From the NCBI RefSeq assembly GCF_937880195.1, contig NZ_CALFLA010000003.1:1-64000 (forward strand): a stretch of DNA of 64,000 nt, read 5' to 3'. A model generated the notes under the pieces. The model was not told the DNA's origin. It was given only the letters and a program-made list of their open reading frames with translations, and ran no database searches. The translations under genes and the position numbers were made by a program. Shown here piece by piece: positions 26,307-34,301 of this stretch (position 1 is its first letter; each line of letters starts with the position of its first letter). This DNA is from an uncultured Blautia sp. (GTDB taxonomy: Bacteria; Bacillota; Clostridia; Lachnospirales; Lachnospiraceae).

Positions 26307-26870
26307 TCAGACAGTCTTTTTTTTCAGAACCGGCGCGCCCTGTCCCATTACGATTCCTGTCAGCGGACTGAAATAAAGAATACAGGTCAGAACACAGTAA
26401 ATCGGCATCATGATCACAAACTGCACAATTCTTCCCGGCATGATCGCATAGAAAGAATATCCCATAATAAGAACAAGTCCTGCAGTTGTCAGGATCAGAG
26501 AAGAAAATACTCCTGTTACGATCACAGAAAGAGTAATTCCCACAGTCTTTCCTGTTCTTGTACGGTTTGCATAAAATTTCTTTGCCAGAGCAGGGATCAC
26601 ACCCCAGAGAACAGCTGCCAGTGAAATAAACGGATTCACTGCATATCCCTTCATAAAGCATCCGATAAGGTCAGCGCATATTCCGCATATACCTCCGGCC
26701 ACCGAGCCCATCCAAAGGCCTGCAAGAATGGTGCATACCGATCCTACAGAAATACGGTAAGCGCCAAGTTCAATAACAAGAACCCTGGTAAGCACAAGAT
26801 GCATGGCTACAAGCAAAGCCATAAACACAAGATTCTTCACGTTTCTGACAGAATTATTATTTTTCTGCAT
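26307..26870 (-). CDS. folT: Folate-type ECF transporter S component
   Basis: A 187-aa membrane protein with about six helices that binds folate and works with a shared EcfAAT energising module encoded elsewhere. The N-terminal VKNLVFMALLVAMHLVLTRV is the family's conserved helix 1 with the Ala-rich contact site, and GAYRISVGSVCTILAGLWMG and DLIGCFMKGY agree with the FolT branch. A THF riboswitch lies directly upstream, which strongly supports folate as substrate. The ATG has GGAGGTGTTTTTATT upstream. Confidence 0.93.
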   Translation of the reverse strand: MQKNNNSVRNVKNLVFMALLVAMHLVLTRVLVIELGAYRISVGSVCTILAGLWMGSVAGGICGICADLIGCFMKGYAVNPFISLAAVLWGVIPALAKKFYANRTRTGKTVGITLSVIVTGVFSSLILTTAGLVLIMGYSFYAIMPGRIVQFVIMMPIYCVLTCILYFSPLTGIVMGQGAPVLKKKTV

Positions 26871-26950
26871 AATAAAAACACCTCCATAATGGAATTTACT
26901 GAAATAAATAATATTCCCTCCACATTATGAGATGTTCTCACATGCAGCAA

Positions 26951-27057
26951 CGGGTGCGGAAAATATATCGTAAGCCTCTTCATGATGTAAACAGCTTTTC
27001 GTTTCACGGCGACTCCCCAGCCAGTGAACACTTAACGCATAAATTCCTACTTCGCTA
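26951..27057 (-). promoter_or_regulatory. Tetrahydrofolate (THF) riboswitch upstream of folT
   Basis: Read on the minus strand, the leader contains the hallmark segments of the folT RNA motif in order: GTAG, GCGTTAAGTGT, TGGGGAGTCGCC, ACGAA and a closing CCGCACCC. Its position directly before a folate ECF transporter is the usual one. Between it and folT, CTCATAATG can pair with CATTATGGAG (one bulge), which would hide the GGAGG ribosome site, so control is probably of translation. Confidence 0.85.
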
Positions 27058-27194
27058 TTATTTATTTAAGCCAAGTATATCATACTTTACAGACATTGCA
27101 ACTGTTTTTTGTTATAATTTTGTTACCGAATAAAAAACCGTTTTTTTACATATACTCTCCTTTAAAATCATTGCCAATACCAAAAAGGAGATGT

Positions 27195-27419
27195 ATGATG
27201 GAATACAGAAATCAAAAGGAAACGGAATTTCCTCAGAATAATTCCAACCCCTATCATGTATATTACGAAAATTACCTGGATACCAACGCCTGCACAGAAT
27301 GTACAGGTCTGATCCCCTGTGAAGCCCACAGCGACGAAGAATGGGACGCCTATCGGGATATCTTTGATTTTACCCCGGTTCCATCCTCTTCAAAAGAAAC
27401 CCCGGATCAAAATCCCTGA
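27195..27419 (+). CDS. Small acidic protein of unknown function
   Basis: A 74-aa protein with a Cys-containing centre (NACTECTGLIPCEAHSDEEW) and acidic, Tyr- and Asn-rich flanks; no membrane segment. Two adjacent ATG codons (27195 and 27198) follow AAAAAGGAG; the second has the better 7-base spacing. The three cysteines (CxxC-x5-C) and His might bind a metal. It precedes a lipoprotein gene by 45 bases and may be co-transcribed with it. I do not recognise a family. Confidence 0.6.
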   Translation: MMEYRNQKETEFPQNNSNPYHVYYENYLDTNACTECTGLIPCEAHSDEEWDAYRDIFDFTPVPSSSKETPDQNP

Positions 27420-27464
27420 CTTCTAGCTGCTCTTTCCCGGTAATTTTTACACCGGAGGATTTTC

Positions 27465-28601
27465 ATGAAAAAATTATCTGCTGCCCTTATCCTGACAACT
27501 GTTTTTCTTTCCCTGTCCGGCTGCAGCGCCCAGGACAGGCTGAATCAGCTATTAAATGCCGGAGATCCCCAGATCCCCCAGAAAGAAGCGGAACATCCGC
27601 GGGTCTATATGGATGAGCTTTGTGGAACCATAAAGGATTTCATCGGAAACCAGCTTACTCTTTTTGCAGATCCCACCCTTTATTCCTTTGATGTTTCCCA
27701 GGCGGATCTGGAATGTCAAAACGGCCTTATTGCCGGAGATCAGGTCAATGTGATCTATGAAGGACAGCTTGAGGGTGCTGATACCAGCAGCGTTAAGGTT
27801 CTTAAAGTAGTAGATCCTTTCCATAATAAGCCCTCACTGGAAGAAAAAACAGTCTACGGCCAGGTACAGAACCTAACTGCCAATTCCCTTACCCTGAAAT
27901 CTCAGGATGGAATCACAGCCGTCTATCCCATCACAGGTACGCAGCAGTATTATCAGAATGGAATACGTTCCGGCGCCTGGGTGTACCTTCATTACCGCGG
28001 AGAATTAAAGTCCCTGTCTCAGGATTCCACACAGCAGGACGCCTCCCATATAAAGGTTATCAGTGTTTCCGACGTAGAGCCCTTTAAGGTTCCGGCTCCC
28101 ACGCCTACGCCTCAGACCTCCAATAAAAAGGAACAAAAAAAGGAGCAGAAGCTCCGTGCAGTGATCCAGGGCGTCAGTATGAATACTCTTAAGGTCCTTC
28201 CCCAAAACTCTAAAGAGACCCTGAATATTGATATGTCATCCATTCCCTGCCGTTTCAGCGGAGGAATCACAGAAGGATCCAGGGTAAATCTGATCTATAC
28301 CGGCAGTTTTAACGGAACTACGCTGGAGGGCATGAATCTTCTCGGCGTCACAGGAGAGATTCCCGAAAGACGCAGCAGCCACTCTGTCTCCTACTGTGTT
28401 TCCGGGGAAATAACCGGATCCACAGCCAATACGATCACGATTCTCAGCGACGACAGCATGTCTCTGACCTTTCTCACTGACTCTGCCGAAAATCTCTCCT
28501 CAGGAGGGCTGCTGACAGGAAGCCGGGTAAAACTTACCTTTAATCCTGCCCAGTCCCGTGAAACAAACGTTTATCCCTGCCTTAAGATCGAGGACGCCTG
28601 A
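27465..28601 (+). CDS. Lipoprotein with four tandem repeats
   Basis: A 378-aa lipoprotein: signal peptide MKKLSAALILTTVFLSLSGC with the lipobox LSGC and lipid-bearing Cys20. The mature part consists of four similar units of about 70 residues (about 51-118, 128-206, 229-296, 310-376), each with a G-x-I/V ... N-x-L-T-L ... G-x-x-V-x-(V/L)-x-Y-x-G pattern suggestive of OB-fold-like beta barrels. A Pro/Thr- then Lys-rich linker (about 207-230) lies between units two and three. No enzyme motif is visible. The start has GGAGGATTTTC upstream. Its stop overlaps the opposing amidohydrolase gene by 20 bases. A binding or envelope role is plausible. Confidence 0.75.
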   Translation: MKKLSAALILTTVFLSLSGCSAQDRLNQLLNAGDPQIPQKEAEHPRVYMDELCGTIKDFIGNQLTLFADPTLYSFDVSQADLECQNGLIAGDQVNVIYEGQLEGADTSSVKVLKVVDPFHNKPSLEEKTVYGQVQNLTANSLTLKSQDGITAVYPITGTQQYYQNGIRSGAWVYLHYRGELKSLSQDSTQQDASHIKVISVSDVEPFKVPAPTPTPQTSNKKEQKKEQKLRAVIQGVSMNTLKVLPQNSKETLNIDMSSIPCRFSGGITEGSRVNLIYTGSFNGTTLEGMNLLGVTGEIPERRSSHSVSYCVSGEITGSTANTITILSDDSMSLTFLTDSAENLSSGGLLTGSRVKLTFNPAQSRETNVYPCLKIEDA

Positions 28602-29457
28602 ATTTTTCCCTGATTCTCGATTCTCCCTGACACAACCATTCTTCCACCAGAGAGCTGTTTCCCAGAATTTGGCAAAAGGCCTGGTATTCATCCAGAAGCC
28701 CTTTTCCATGTAAAACACTGTAGGCCCCGGCGTCGCTTCCCAAAGCGACCTGGGCCTTTTTCTCAAAAGCAAGCATAAGGTTCTCTTCTGCTTTTTTTAT
28801 AATGGGAAGAAGAACTCTCTCTTCATATCTGGCTGTTCCCATAAGATTTCTTACTGTCACAAGAGTTGGAACCCAGATCGTATCGCTGTCTGCAAGCATA
28901 GAAATACACTCTTCATCCATATAATTTCCATGTTCCAGACTGTCCGCCCCTGCTTCAATGGCTGCCATGGCTCCGTAAACGCCGTTTGTATGGCTCATAA
29001 CTGCAAATCCCTCTTCATGGGCAATGTGGACCATTTCTCTGACTTCTTCTTTTTTCAAAGGAGTTCCTGTTATCTTTCCATGATTGCCAAAATCCAGAAG
29101 CCCTGTTGTCATAATTTTGATAAAATCTGCGCCCTGCCGTCCAGCCTCAAGTACCAGTTCATGATATTCCTTCATATTTGTAAAGCCTTTTCCCACAATA
29201 CTTCCGTAATGCCCCTCTTTATGAATGGCAAACACAGGAGTACGGTAGTCGATTCCATATTCCGGCGCCAGCTTTTTTGCCAAAAAAGAAACTCCATAGG
29301 GATCTCCTCCATCCCGGACAAACTCTATTCCCGCTTCCTTATAGGCATTCAGACAGGCGCGCACTGCTTTTTCATCCGGTGTGTTTCTGTGGCGGCTTAC
29401 AGCCTCACGGTAATTAATCCCGTCCATAAATATATGCGCATGACATTCACTCAGCAT
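28582..29457 (-). CDS. Amidohydrolase family protein
   Basis: A 291-aa TIM-barrel hydrolase with the metal-site pattern of the superfamily: HAH at the start of strand 1 (SECHAHIF), Lys in DFIKIMTTG (candidate carboxylated Lys), His in VMSHTNG, His in LEHGNY, and Asp in ALGSDAG. Unlike many relatives it lacks the extra N-terminal beta domain, so HxH is at residues 6 and 8. The substrate is unknown; imidazolonepropionase/prolidase-like members are the closest resemblance. The ATG has GGGGAGGTGAAAAA upstream. The alanyl editing gene precedes it on the strand by about 60 bases. Confidence 0.85.
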   Translation of the reverse strand: MLSECHAHIFMDGINYREAVSRHRNTPDEKAVRACLNAYKEAGIEFVRDGGDPYGVSFLAKKLAPEYGIDYRTPVFAIHKEGHYGSIVGKGFTNMKEYHELVLEAGRQGADFIKIMTTGLLDFGNHGKITGTPLKKEEVREMVHIAHEEGFAVMSHTNGVYGAMAAIEAGADSLEHGNYMDEECISMLADSDTIWVPTLVTVRNLMGTARYEERVLLPIIKKAEENLMLAFEKKAQVALGSDAGAYSVLHGKGLLDEYQAFCQILGNSSLVEEWLCQGESRIREKFRRPRS

Positions 29458-29518
29458 TTTTTCACCTCCCCATTTTTCTTATATAGGAAACTCCTCTGCC
29501 CTTTTCAGACACAGCCCA

Positions 29519-30670
29519 TTACCTGTTAAAAAATCTGCGGATCTCATCCTCCTCTGCTTTTACAGATCCCTGGACGAAAAACGGCTTTCCGCCTCCTCTT
29601 CCATTTAGGGCTTGGTTCATTTCTTTTGTAAACTGGCGAAGATCTCCGTTCTTTTCTCCCATAGCATACTTATAGCTTCCGTCCTCATTTCTGGAAAATA
29701 CAGCGCAGCATCCGGCGCAGGTTTCCATTACAGCGTCAGCCATTTTTCTCACACTGTCTCCCTCAAGCCCTTCATGAAAAATCAGTACGCTTCCTGCGCC
29801 TTCAAACCGTTTGGCTTCTGTGTCGCAAAGTTCCTGGGTCAAATGGAGGATCTGGCCTTTCAGTCGGTAGTTCTCCTCGTGAAGACGTTCTACCGCCCGG
29901 GCTGTCTCTTCTGTTTTTGCAGACAGCTTCACGGAAATCTGATGATTCTGTCCGTTTACCATATTCAGATAATCAAGAACACGTCTGCCGCTGATCATGG
30001 TGACGCGGACGCCTTCCCGGAACTTTTCTACTGTAAGAAGTTTCACCATTCCAATCTCTCCTGCCCTCATTACATGAGTTCCGCAGCAGGCGCACAGATC
30101 CGCTCCCGGAAACTGTACGAGACGGACTTTTCCTGTCAATTCTTTTTTGCTTCTGTAGGAAAGACGCTCCAGTTCTTCCTTTTTCGGATAAAAAATTTCT
30201 ACTTCTCCGTTTTCCCAAATCTTACGGTTTGTTTCCTCCTCAATCTTGGCAAGCTGTTTTTCTGTCAGAACACCGCTGAAATCAATGGTGATCACATCGC
30301 TGCTCATATGAAAGCCTACATTGTCATATCCATATTTTTCATGGACAAGACCGCTGACAATATGCTCGCCGGAATGCTGCTGCATCAGGTCAAAACGGCG
30401 TTCCCAATTGATCTTCCCCTGAACTTCATCCCCTGGATCAAAAGACGTTTCCATATAGTGGATCAGCTCTCCGTCCTTTTCCTGAACGTCTTTTACCTCT
30501 GCGCCTCCCAGCGTTCCCAGATCGCAGGGCTGACCGCCTCCTTCTGGATAAAAAGCGCTCTGATCCAAAATGATCTCATAAAACTTCTCTCCTTTTCGGC
30601 ACTCCTTTACCTTTGCTTTAAATTCTTTTATATAAACGTCTTCATAATATAATCTCCGCGTTTCCACCAT
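29519..30670 (-). CDS. AlaX-type alanyl-tRNA editing protein with DHHA1 domain
   Basis: A 383-aa protein related to the editing and C-terminal parts of alanyl-tRNA synthetase. It hydrolyses mischarged Ser- or Gly-tRNA(Ala). Metal-binding motifs are HSGEHIVSG and CACCGTH; FYPEGGGQPCDLG is the conserved N-terminal segment, and the C-terminal third is DHHA1-like with a glycine-rich GRGGGKPFFVQG. Length matches the long AlaX group. The ATG follows AGAGGGATAATTCT. Cytoplasmic; a stand-alone proofreading factor. Confidence 0.92.
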   Translation of the reverse strand: MVETRRLYYEDVYIKEFKAKVKECRKGEKFYEIILDQSAFYPEGGGQPCDLGTLGGAEVKDVQEKDGELIHYMETSFDPGDEVQGKINWERRFDLMQQHSGEHIVSGLVHEKYGYDNVGFHMSSDVITIDFSGVLTEKQLAKIEEETNRKIWENGEVEIFYPKKEELERLSYRSKKELTGKVRLVQFPGADLCACCGTHVMRAGEIGMVKLLTVEKFREGVRVTMISGRRVLDYLNMVNGQNHQISVKLSAKTEETARAVERLHEENYRLKGQILHLTQELCDTEAKRFEGAGSVLIFHEGLEGDSVRKMADAVMETCAGCCAVFSRNEDGSYKYAMGEKNGDLRQFTKEMNQALNGRGGGKPFFVQGSVKAEEDEIRRFFNR

Positions 30671-30790
30671 AGAATTATCCCTCTCTCTTATTCTTTTGCC
30701 TGCCCGCAGCAGGCCGTTCGCTTACTGATATATGATTATACCACAGGCACAAAAATGTGAACAGCCCCTCCCATTCATCTATAAACGCAG

Positions 30791-30825
30791 AAAGAGCGCT
30801 GCAGACTTTATTTTCTGCAACGCTC
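30791..30825 (-). terminator. Terminator of the sucrose/fructan operon
   Basis: On the minus strand GAGCGTTGCAG and CTGCAGCGCTC form an 11-bp stem (one G-T pair), followed by TTTCTG, about 20 bases after the GH32 stop. Confidence 0.7.
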
Positions 30826-30845
30826 CCCTGCCGGGTATTTATATA

Positions 30846-32324
30846 TTAAAAAGAAAGAGCATATTTTTCAACGTTGATCTCTGCCTCTCCCTCTGCTGCA
30901 AAAGTAATTCCTTCTGCTGTCTGAGGCGTATAGATAGTAAGAGCTGCCGCCTGGCTTCCGTCATTAATAAAAAGTTCCAGGCTGAACCGATCCATCAAGC
31001 AGCGAAGCGTGATCACACCGTCCACAGGAGCTACGGAAATCTCTCTTCTGTGTACAATGTCATACATATATCCGCTGTGGCTTCTGTCCAAAGTCAGAAC
31101 CTCCTTATGAGGATCATAAGAGATCAAAGTATAATATTCCTGATCCTGCGCTACTTTAATGCAGAAACTGTCAAAGCTGTCTTCTGCCTTAAGAGTCACT
31201 GTCATATCAAGAACCCTGCCGCTGACTCCCTCCAGAGAAGTTTCTTCTGAAACTTTCACATTCTCATGAATGATCTTTTCGCCCCGGAAGTTTTCCAGTT
31301 CACGTACTGGTTTCTGGATCAGCTTTCCGTTTTTCAAAGAAAGCTCTCTGGGCACTGTCATCTGGCCAAAATATTTCACGCCTTCCGGTACAAACTTGGA
31401 ATTACTCCACGCCTGCATCCAGGCGATCATAATCCTGCGTCCGTCCGGAGCTTTCATCGACTGAGGCGCATAAAAATCAATTCCGCTGTCAAGGGGCTGT
31501 ACGTCTTCCCGGGTAAACTGGTGAGTATCTTTATCATAAGTTCCCGGAATATATAAGGTTCCGTGTCCTACATGGAATTTTAATCCCTCAGGTTTGATGG
31601 CCATAGGACTTACCACAAGCACATGTTTTCCATCTAGCTCAAAGAAATCAGGACATTCCCACATCTTTCCAAGTTTGCTGTCGCTTCTGTCGATCACGCT
31701 GCAGAAATCCCAGTGAAACGCATCTTCGCTCTTAAAAAGAAGCACTGCGCTGTTTCCGTCTTCTGTAGCATTGGAAGCCACTGCATAAAACGTCCCGTCC
31801 TCATCCTGCCAGATCTTAGGATCACGGAAGTCTATTTTACTTCCGCCCTCCGGCACAAGCTCTGTTGTGATAACAGGATTGTTTTCATATTTTGTATAAT
31901 CTGTTCCGTCACCAACTGCCATACACTGTGTCTGGTAATCTTTCTGGCTTCCGTCCTCTTCTGTTACTCTTCCTACGCCAGTATACATTAAAAGATGGCG
32001 TCCGTCGGAAAGCTCCAGAGCGCTTCCGGAAAAGCATCCGGCATTATCATATTCCTGATCCGGGGCCATAACAACCGGTCTTCTCTCCCACTGGATCAGA
32101 TCCTTGCTTACCACATGTCCCCAGTGCATGGGTCCCCATTCATTAGAATAGGGATGATACTGATAAAACAGATGATATTCTCCTTTATAAAACGAGAATC
32201 CATTTGGGTCGTTGATCCATCCTGCTCCTCCTGTCACATGATAAAGGGGACGTTCCTTGGGACTGATCTCTTTTATATGGTCTTTTTCAAATTCTCTGGC
32301 ATGTTGTAATAATTCACTTGTCAT
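30846..32324 (-). CDS. GH32 sucrose-6-phosphate hydrolase / beta-fructofuranosidase
   Basis: A 492-aa cytoplasmic glycoside hydrolase that splits beta-fructosyl bonds. Catalytic motifs are in order: the nucleophile Asp in WINDPNGFSFYKGEYHLFYQ, the transition-state Asp in FRDPKIW, and the acid/base Glu in MWECPDFFEL. A C-terminal beta-sandwich ends YALSF. No signal peptide. It is the last gene of a sugar ABC transporter operon rather than beside a PTS, so imported sucrose or short fructo-oligosaccharides, unphosphorylated, are the likely substrates. The ribosome site (GGCGGGATG) is weak. A sucrose phosphorylase or fructokinase is not visible here. Confidence 0.93.
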   Translation of the reverse strand: MTSELLQHAREFEKDHIKEISPKERPLYHVTGGAGWINDPNGFSFYKGEYHLFYQYHPYSNEWGPMHWGHVVSKDLIQWERRPVVMAPDQEYDNAGCFSGSALELSDGRHLLMYTGVGRVTEEDGSQKDYQTQCMAVGDGTDYTKYENNPVITTELVPEGGSKIDFRDPKIWQDEDGTFYAVASNATEDGNSAVLLFKSEDAFHWDFCSVIDRSDSKLGKMWECPDFFELDGKHVLVVSPMAIKPEGLKFHVGHGTLYIPGTYDKDTHQFTREDVQPLDSGIDFYAPQSMKAPDGRRIMIAWMQAWSNSKFVPEGVKYFGQMTVPRELSLKNGKLIQKPVRELENFRGEKIIHENVKVSEETSLEGVSGRVLDMTVTLKAEDSFDSFCIKVAQDQEYYTLISYDPHKEVLTLDRSHSGYMYDIVHRREISVAPVDGVITLRCLMDRFSLELFINDGSQAAALTIYTPQTAEGITFAAEGEAEINVEKYALSF

Positions 32325-32403
32325 ATCAGCATCCCGCCTTTCGCTTTTTCTCAGATTATTTATTTCAGATCAACCGCAGCTTTAAACTGCCAGGCATCCA
32401 TGA

Positions 32404-33252
32404 TCAGCCTTTGATACCGGAAGAAGCAATACCTTCCACATAGTATTTCTGCATGAAAATGAACATGATGATCATTGGAATCGCAGAAACTACCAGAGCT
32501 GCCATGATCGCGCTGTAATGTACTGGCTGTGTTCCAAAGAAGGACTGTACTGCAAGCTGGATCGTACGTTTATCCTCTCCTGTCATAACAAGGAACGGCC
32601 ACATAAAGTCATTCCAGTGCGCTACAAAGTCAAGAATAAATACAGTTGCATATACGGTCTTGGAAATCGGCATTACGATCTTAAAGAAGGTTCCTGCCGG
32701 GCTGCTTCCGTCAATGGCCGCCGCCTCGATCAGGTCATCCGGTATGTCGCAGAAAAACTGTCTGAACATATAAATTGAGAAACATTTTGCAATAAAAGGT
32801 ACAACGAGAGCTGCCAGAGTATTAACCCAGCCAAGCTGTGACATTTCGATATAAAGAGGCAGCATGATCGCTTCCATAGGAAGTACCATTAATGCAATTA
32901 CAAGGTTCAGAATCGCACCTTTTCCTTTAAACTCAAATTTTGCCAGGGCATAACCGCACATGGAGTTTACAAGAAGGTCAAATATCAGAATCAATGCAAT
33001 ATAAAGCAGGGTATTTTTAAATACCAGCGGCATATTCAGTCTGGAAAATACTTCTGAATAGTTTGCAAGGGATGCCTGTGTAGGTAAAAATGTCATCAGG
33101 GAATCCATGTTTGCAAATATCTTTGCCTCCGGCTTCAATGAAGCGGAGATCATCCAGATCAGAGGAGAAACAAAGATAATGCCGATTACGATATTGCCAA
33201 AGTAAAACATAAACTTTCCGAATTTAGCAGAAAATTTCATTGATTTCGTCAT
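32404..33252 (-). CDS. Sugar ABC transporter permease, MalG type
   Basis: A 282-aa six-helix permease of the carbohydrate CUT1 group. The EAA loop that contacts the ATPase reads IEAAAIDGSSPAGTFFKIVMP, and the N-terminal FGNIVIGIIFVSPLIWMISASLKP and C-terminal YVEGIASSGIKG endings are typical. It follows the MalF-type permease by 17 bases, with AGGAGGAAAGGATT before the ATG. No ATPase gene is in the operon, so a shared MsmK-type ATPase elsewhere must energise it. Specificity for sucrose or fructans is inferred from the GH32 gene downstream. Confidence 0.92.
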   Translation of the reverse strand: MTKSMKFSAKFGKFMFYFGNIVIGIIFVSPLIWMISASLKPEAKIFANMDSLMTFLPTQASLANYSEVFSRLNMPLVFKNTLLYIALILIFDLLVNSMCGYALAKFEFKGKGAILNLVIALMVLPMEAIMLPLYIEMSQLGWVNTLAALVVPFIAKCFSIYMFRQFFCDIPDDLIEAAAIDGSSPAGTFFKIVMPISKTVYATVFILDFVAHWNDFMWPFLVMTGEDKRTIQLAVQSFFGTQPVHYSAIMAALVVSAIPMIIMFIFMQKYYVEGIASSGIKG

Positions 33253-33269
33253 AATCCTTTCCTCCTGTC

Positions 33270-34169
33270 TTAATCTGTAGCAGCTGTAACTTTCTTCATA
33301 GCCATGGACATAGTCACAACGATCACGAAGAATACTGCTGCAATCGAGCAGGCATATCCGAAGTTACCCTTCTGGAAGCCCTGTGTGTAAATATAGTAAA
33401 CAAGTGTCTTTGTAGAGTTTTTCGGTCCGCCCTGAGTCATGATATACGGCTGGGTAAACAGCTTCATTGCCTGGATCATAGTGATCATGATTACGTACTT
33501 GATGGTTCCTTTCAGTCCCGGAAGCGTAATATACAGGAACTGTTTGAACTTATTCGCGCCGTCAACAGAAGCCGCTTCATACTGATCCTTTGGAATTCCC
33601 TGAAGACCTGCCAGGAAAATCATCATCTGATATCCTGCGCCCTGCCATGCAGACATAAAGATGATCGAGTTCATTGCCGTATCCGCATCGCTCAAAAACT
33701 TGATAGGATCCATTCCAAGGGAAGTAAGAATCGAGTTGATCAGACCTGTATTTGGGTTTGCATTGTAAAGCACTGTCCACAAAACAGAAATAACGACCAT
33801 GGATGTAAGCTGCGGGCTGAAATACATGGTTCTGAAAATAGATACTCCGCGGAACTTCTTGGAAACAAGAAGCGCAAGTCCCAGAGCCAGCGCACACTGG
33901 AAGGGAACAACCAGCACAGTAAAGTAAATCGTATTTTTCAGCGCAATCCAGAAGTTCTTATCGCTGAACAGCTTCTGGTAGTTTTCCAGACCTATAAATT
34001 TCATTGCATCCGGTCTCATGATCTGATATTTAAAGCCGGAAAAGTACACAGTATAGATCATCGGAACAACCAGGAATGCGATCAGCAGAATCACTGCAGG
34101 CGCCACAAAGGCATATGCTGTGAGCTGTTCGTCACGTTTACGGCCTGAAAGTTTCTTTGTTTTTGCCAT
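33270..34169 (-). CDS. Sugar ABC transporter permease, MalF type
   Basis: A 299-aa CUT1 permease. Helices start around residue 20 (AYAFVAPAVILLIAFLVVP) and the EAA loop reads YEAASVDGANKFKQFLYITLP. I chose ATG 34169 (MAKTKKLSGR), with AAAAGGAGGAAGGAAA upstream; a longer reading would run back into the intercistronic hairpin. It is the second gene of the operon, after the binding protein, from which it is separated by about 130 bases with a strong hairpin. Confidence 0.92.
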   Translation of the reverse strand: MAKTKKLSGRKRDEQLTAYAFVAPAVILLIAFLVVPMIYTVYFSGFKYQIMRPDAMKFIGLENYQKLFSDKNFWIALKNTIYFTVLVVPFQCALALGLALLVSKKFRGVSIFRTMYFSPQLTSMVVISVLWTVLYNANPNTGLINSILTSLGMDPIKFLSDADTAMNSIIFMSAWQGAGYQMMIFLAGLQGIPKDQYEAASVDGANKFKQFLYITLPGLKGTIKYVIMITMIQAMKLFTQPYIMTQGGPKNSTKTLVYYIYTQGFQKGNFGYACSIAAVFFVIVVTMSMAMKKVTAATD

Positions 34170-34213
34170 TTTCCTTCCTCCTTTTCCCTGTGATAAATAC
34201 TTCCAGAGAAACC

Positions 34214-34266
34214 TTGCTCCCGGTGGATCTTTCATATATTTTCGAAAGGATACCGCCGGGAGCAGA
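34214..34266 (-). promoter_or_regulatory. Intercistronic hairpin after the binding-protein gene
   Basis: GCTCCCGG (216-223) and CCGGGAGC (257-264), with further partial pairing inside, form a strong imperfect stem with no T tail. Such hairpins after the first gene of sugar transporter operons commonly protect the binding-protein mRNA and raise its level over the permeases. Confidence 0.6.
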
Positions 34267-34301
34267 TGTTAATGATTCTTAAATAGTATATCTCTCAGCT
34301 T

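Noticed and set aside
29612..30652. Long plus-strand frame opposite the AlaX gene, and similar long frames opposite copA and atpD
   Set aside because: These are antisense shadows of conserved genes, without ribosome sites or family motifs.
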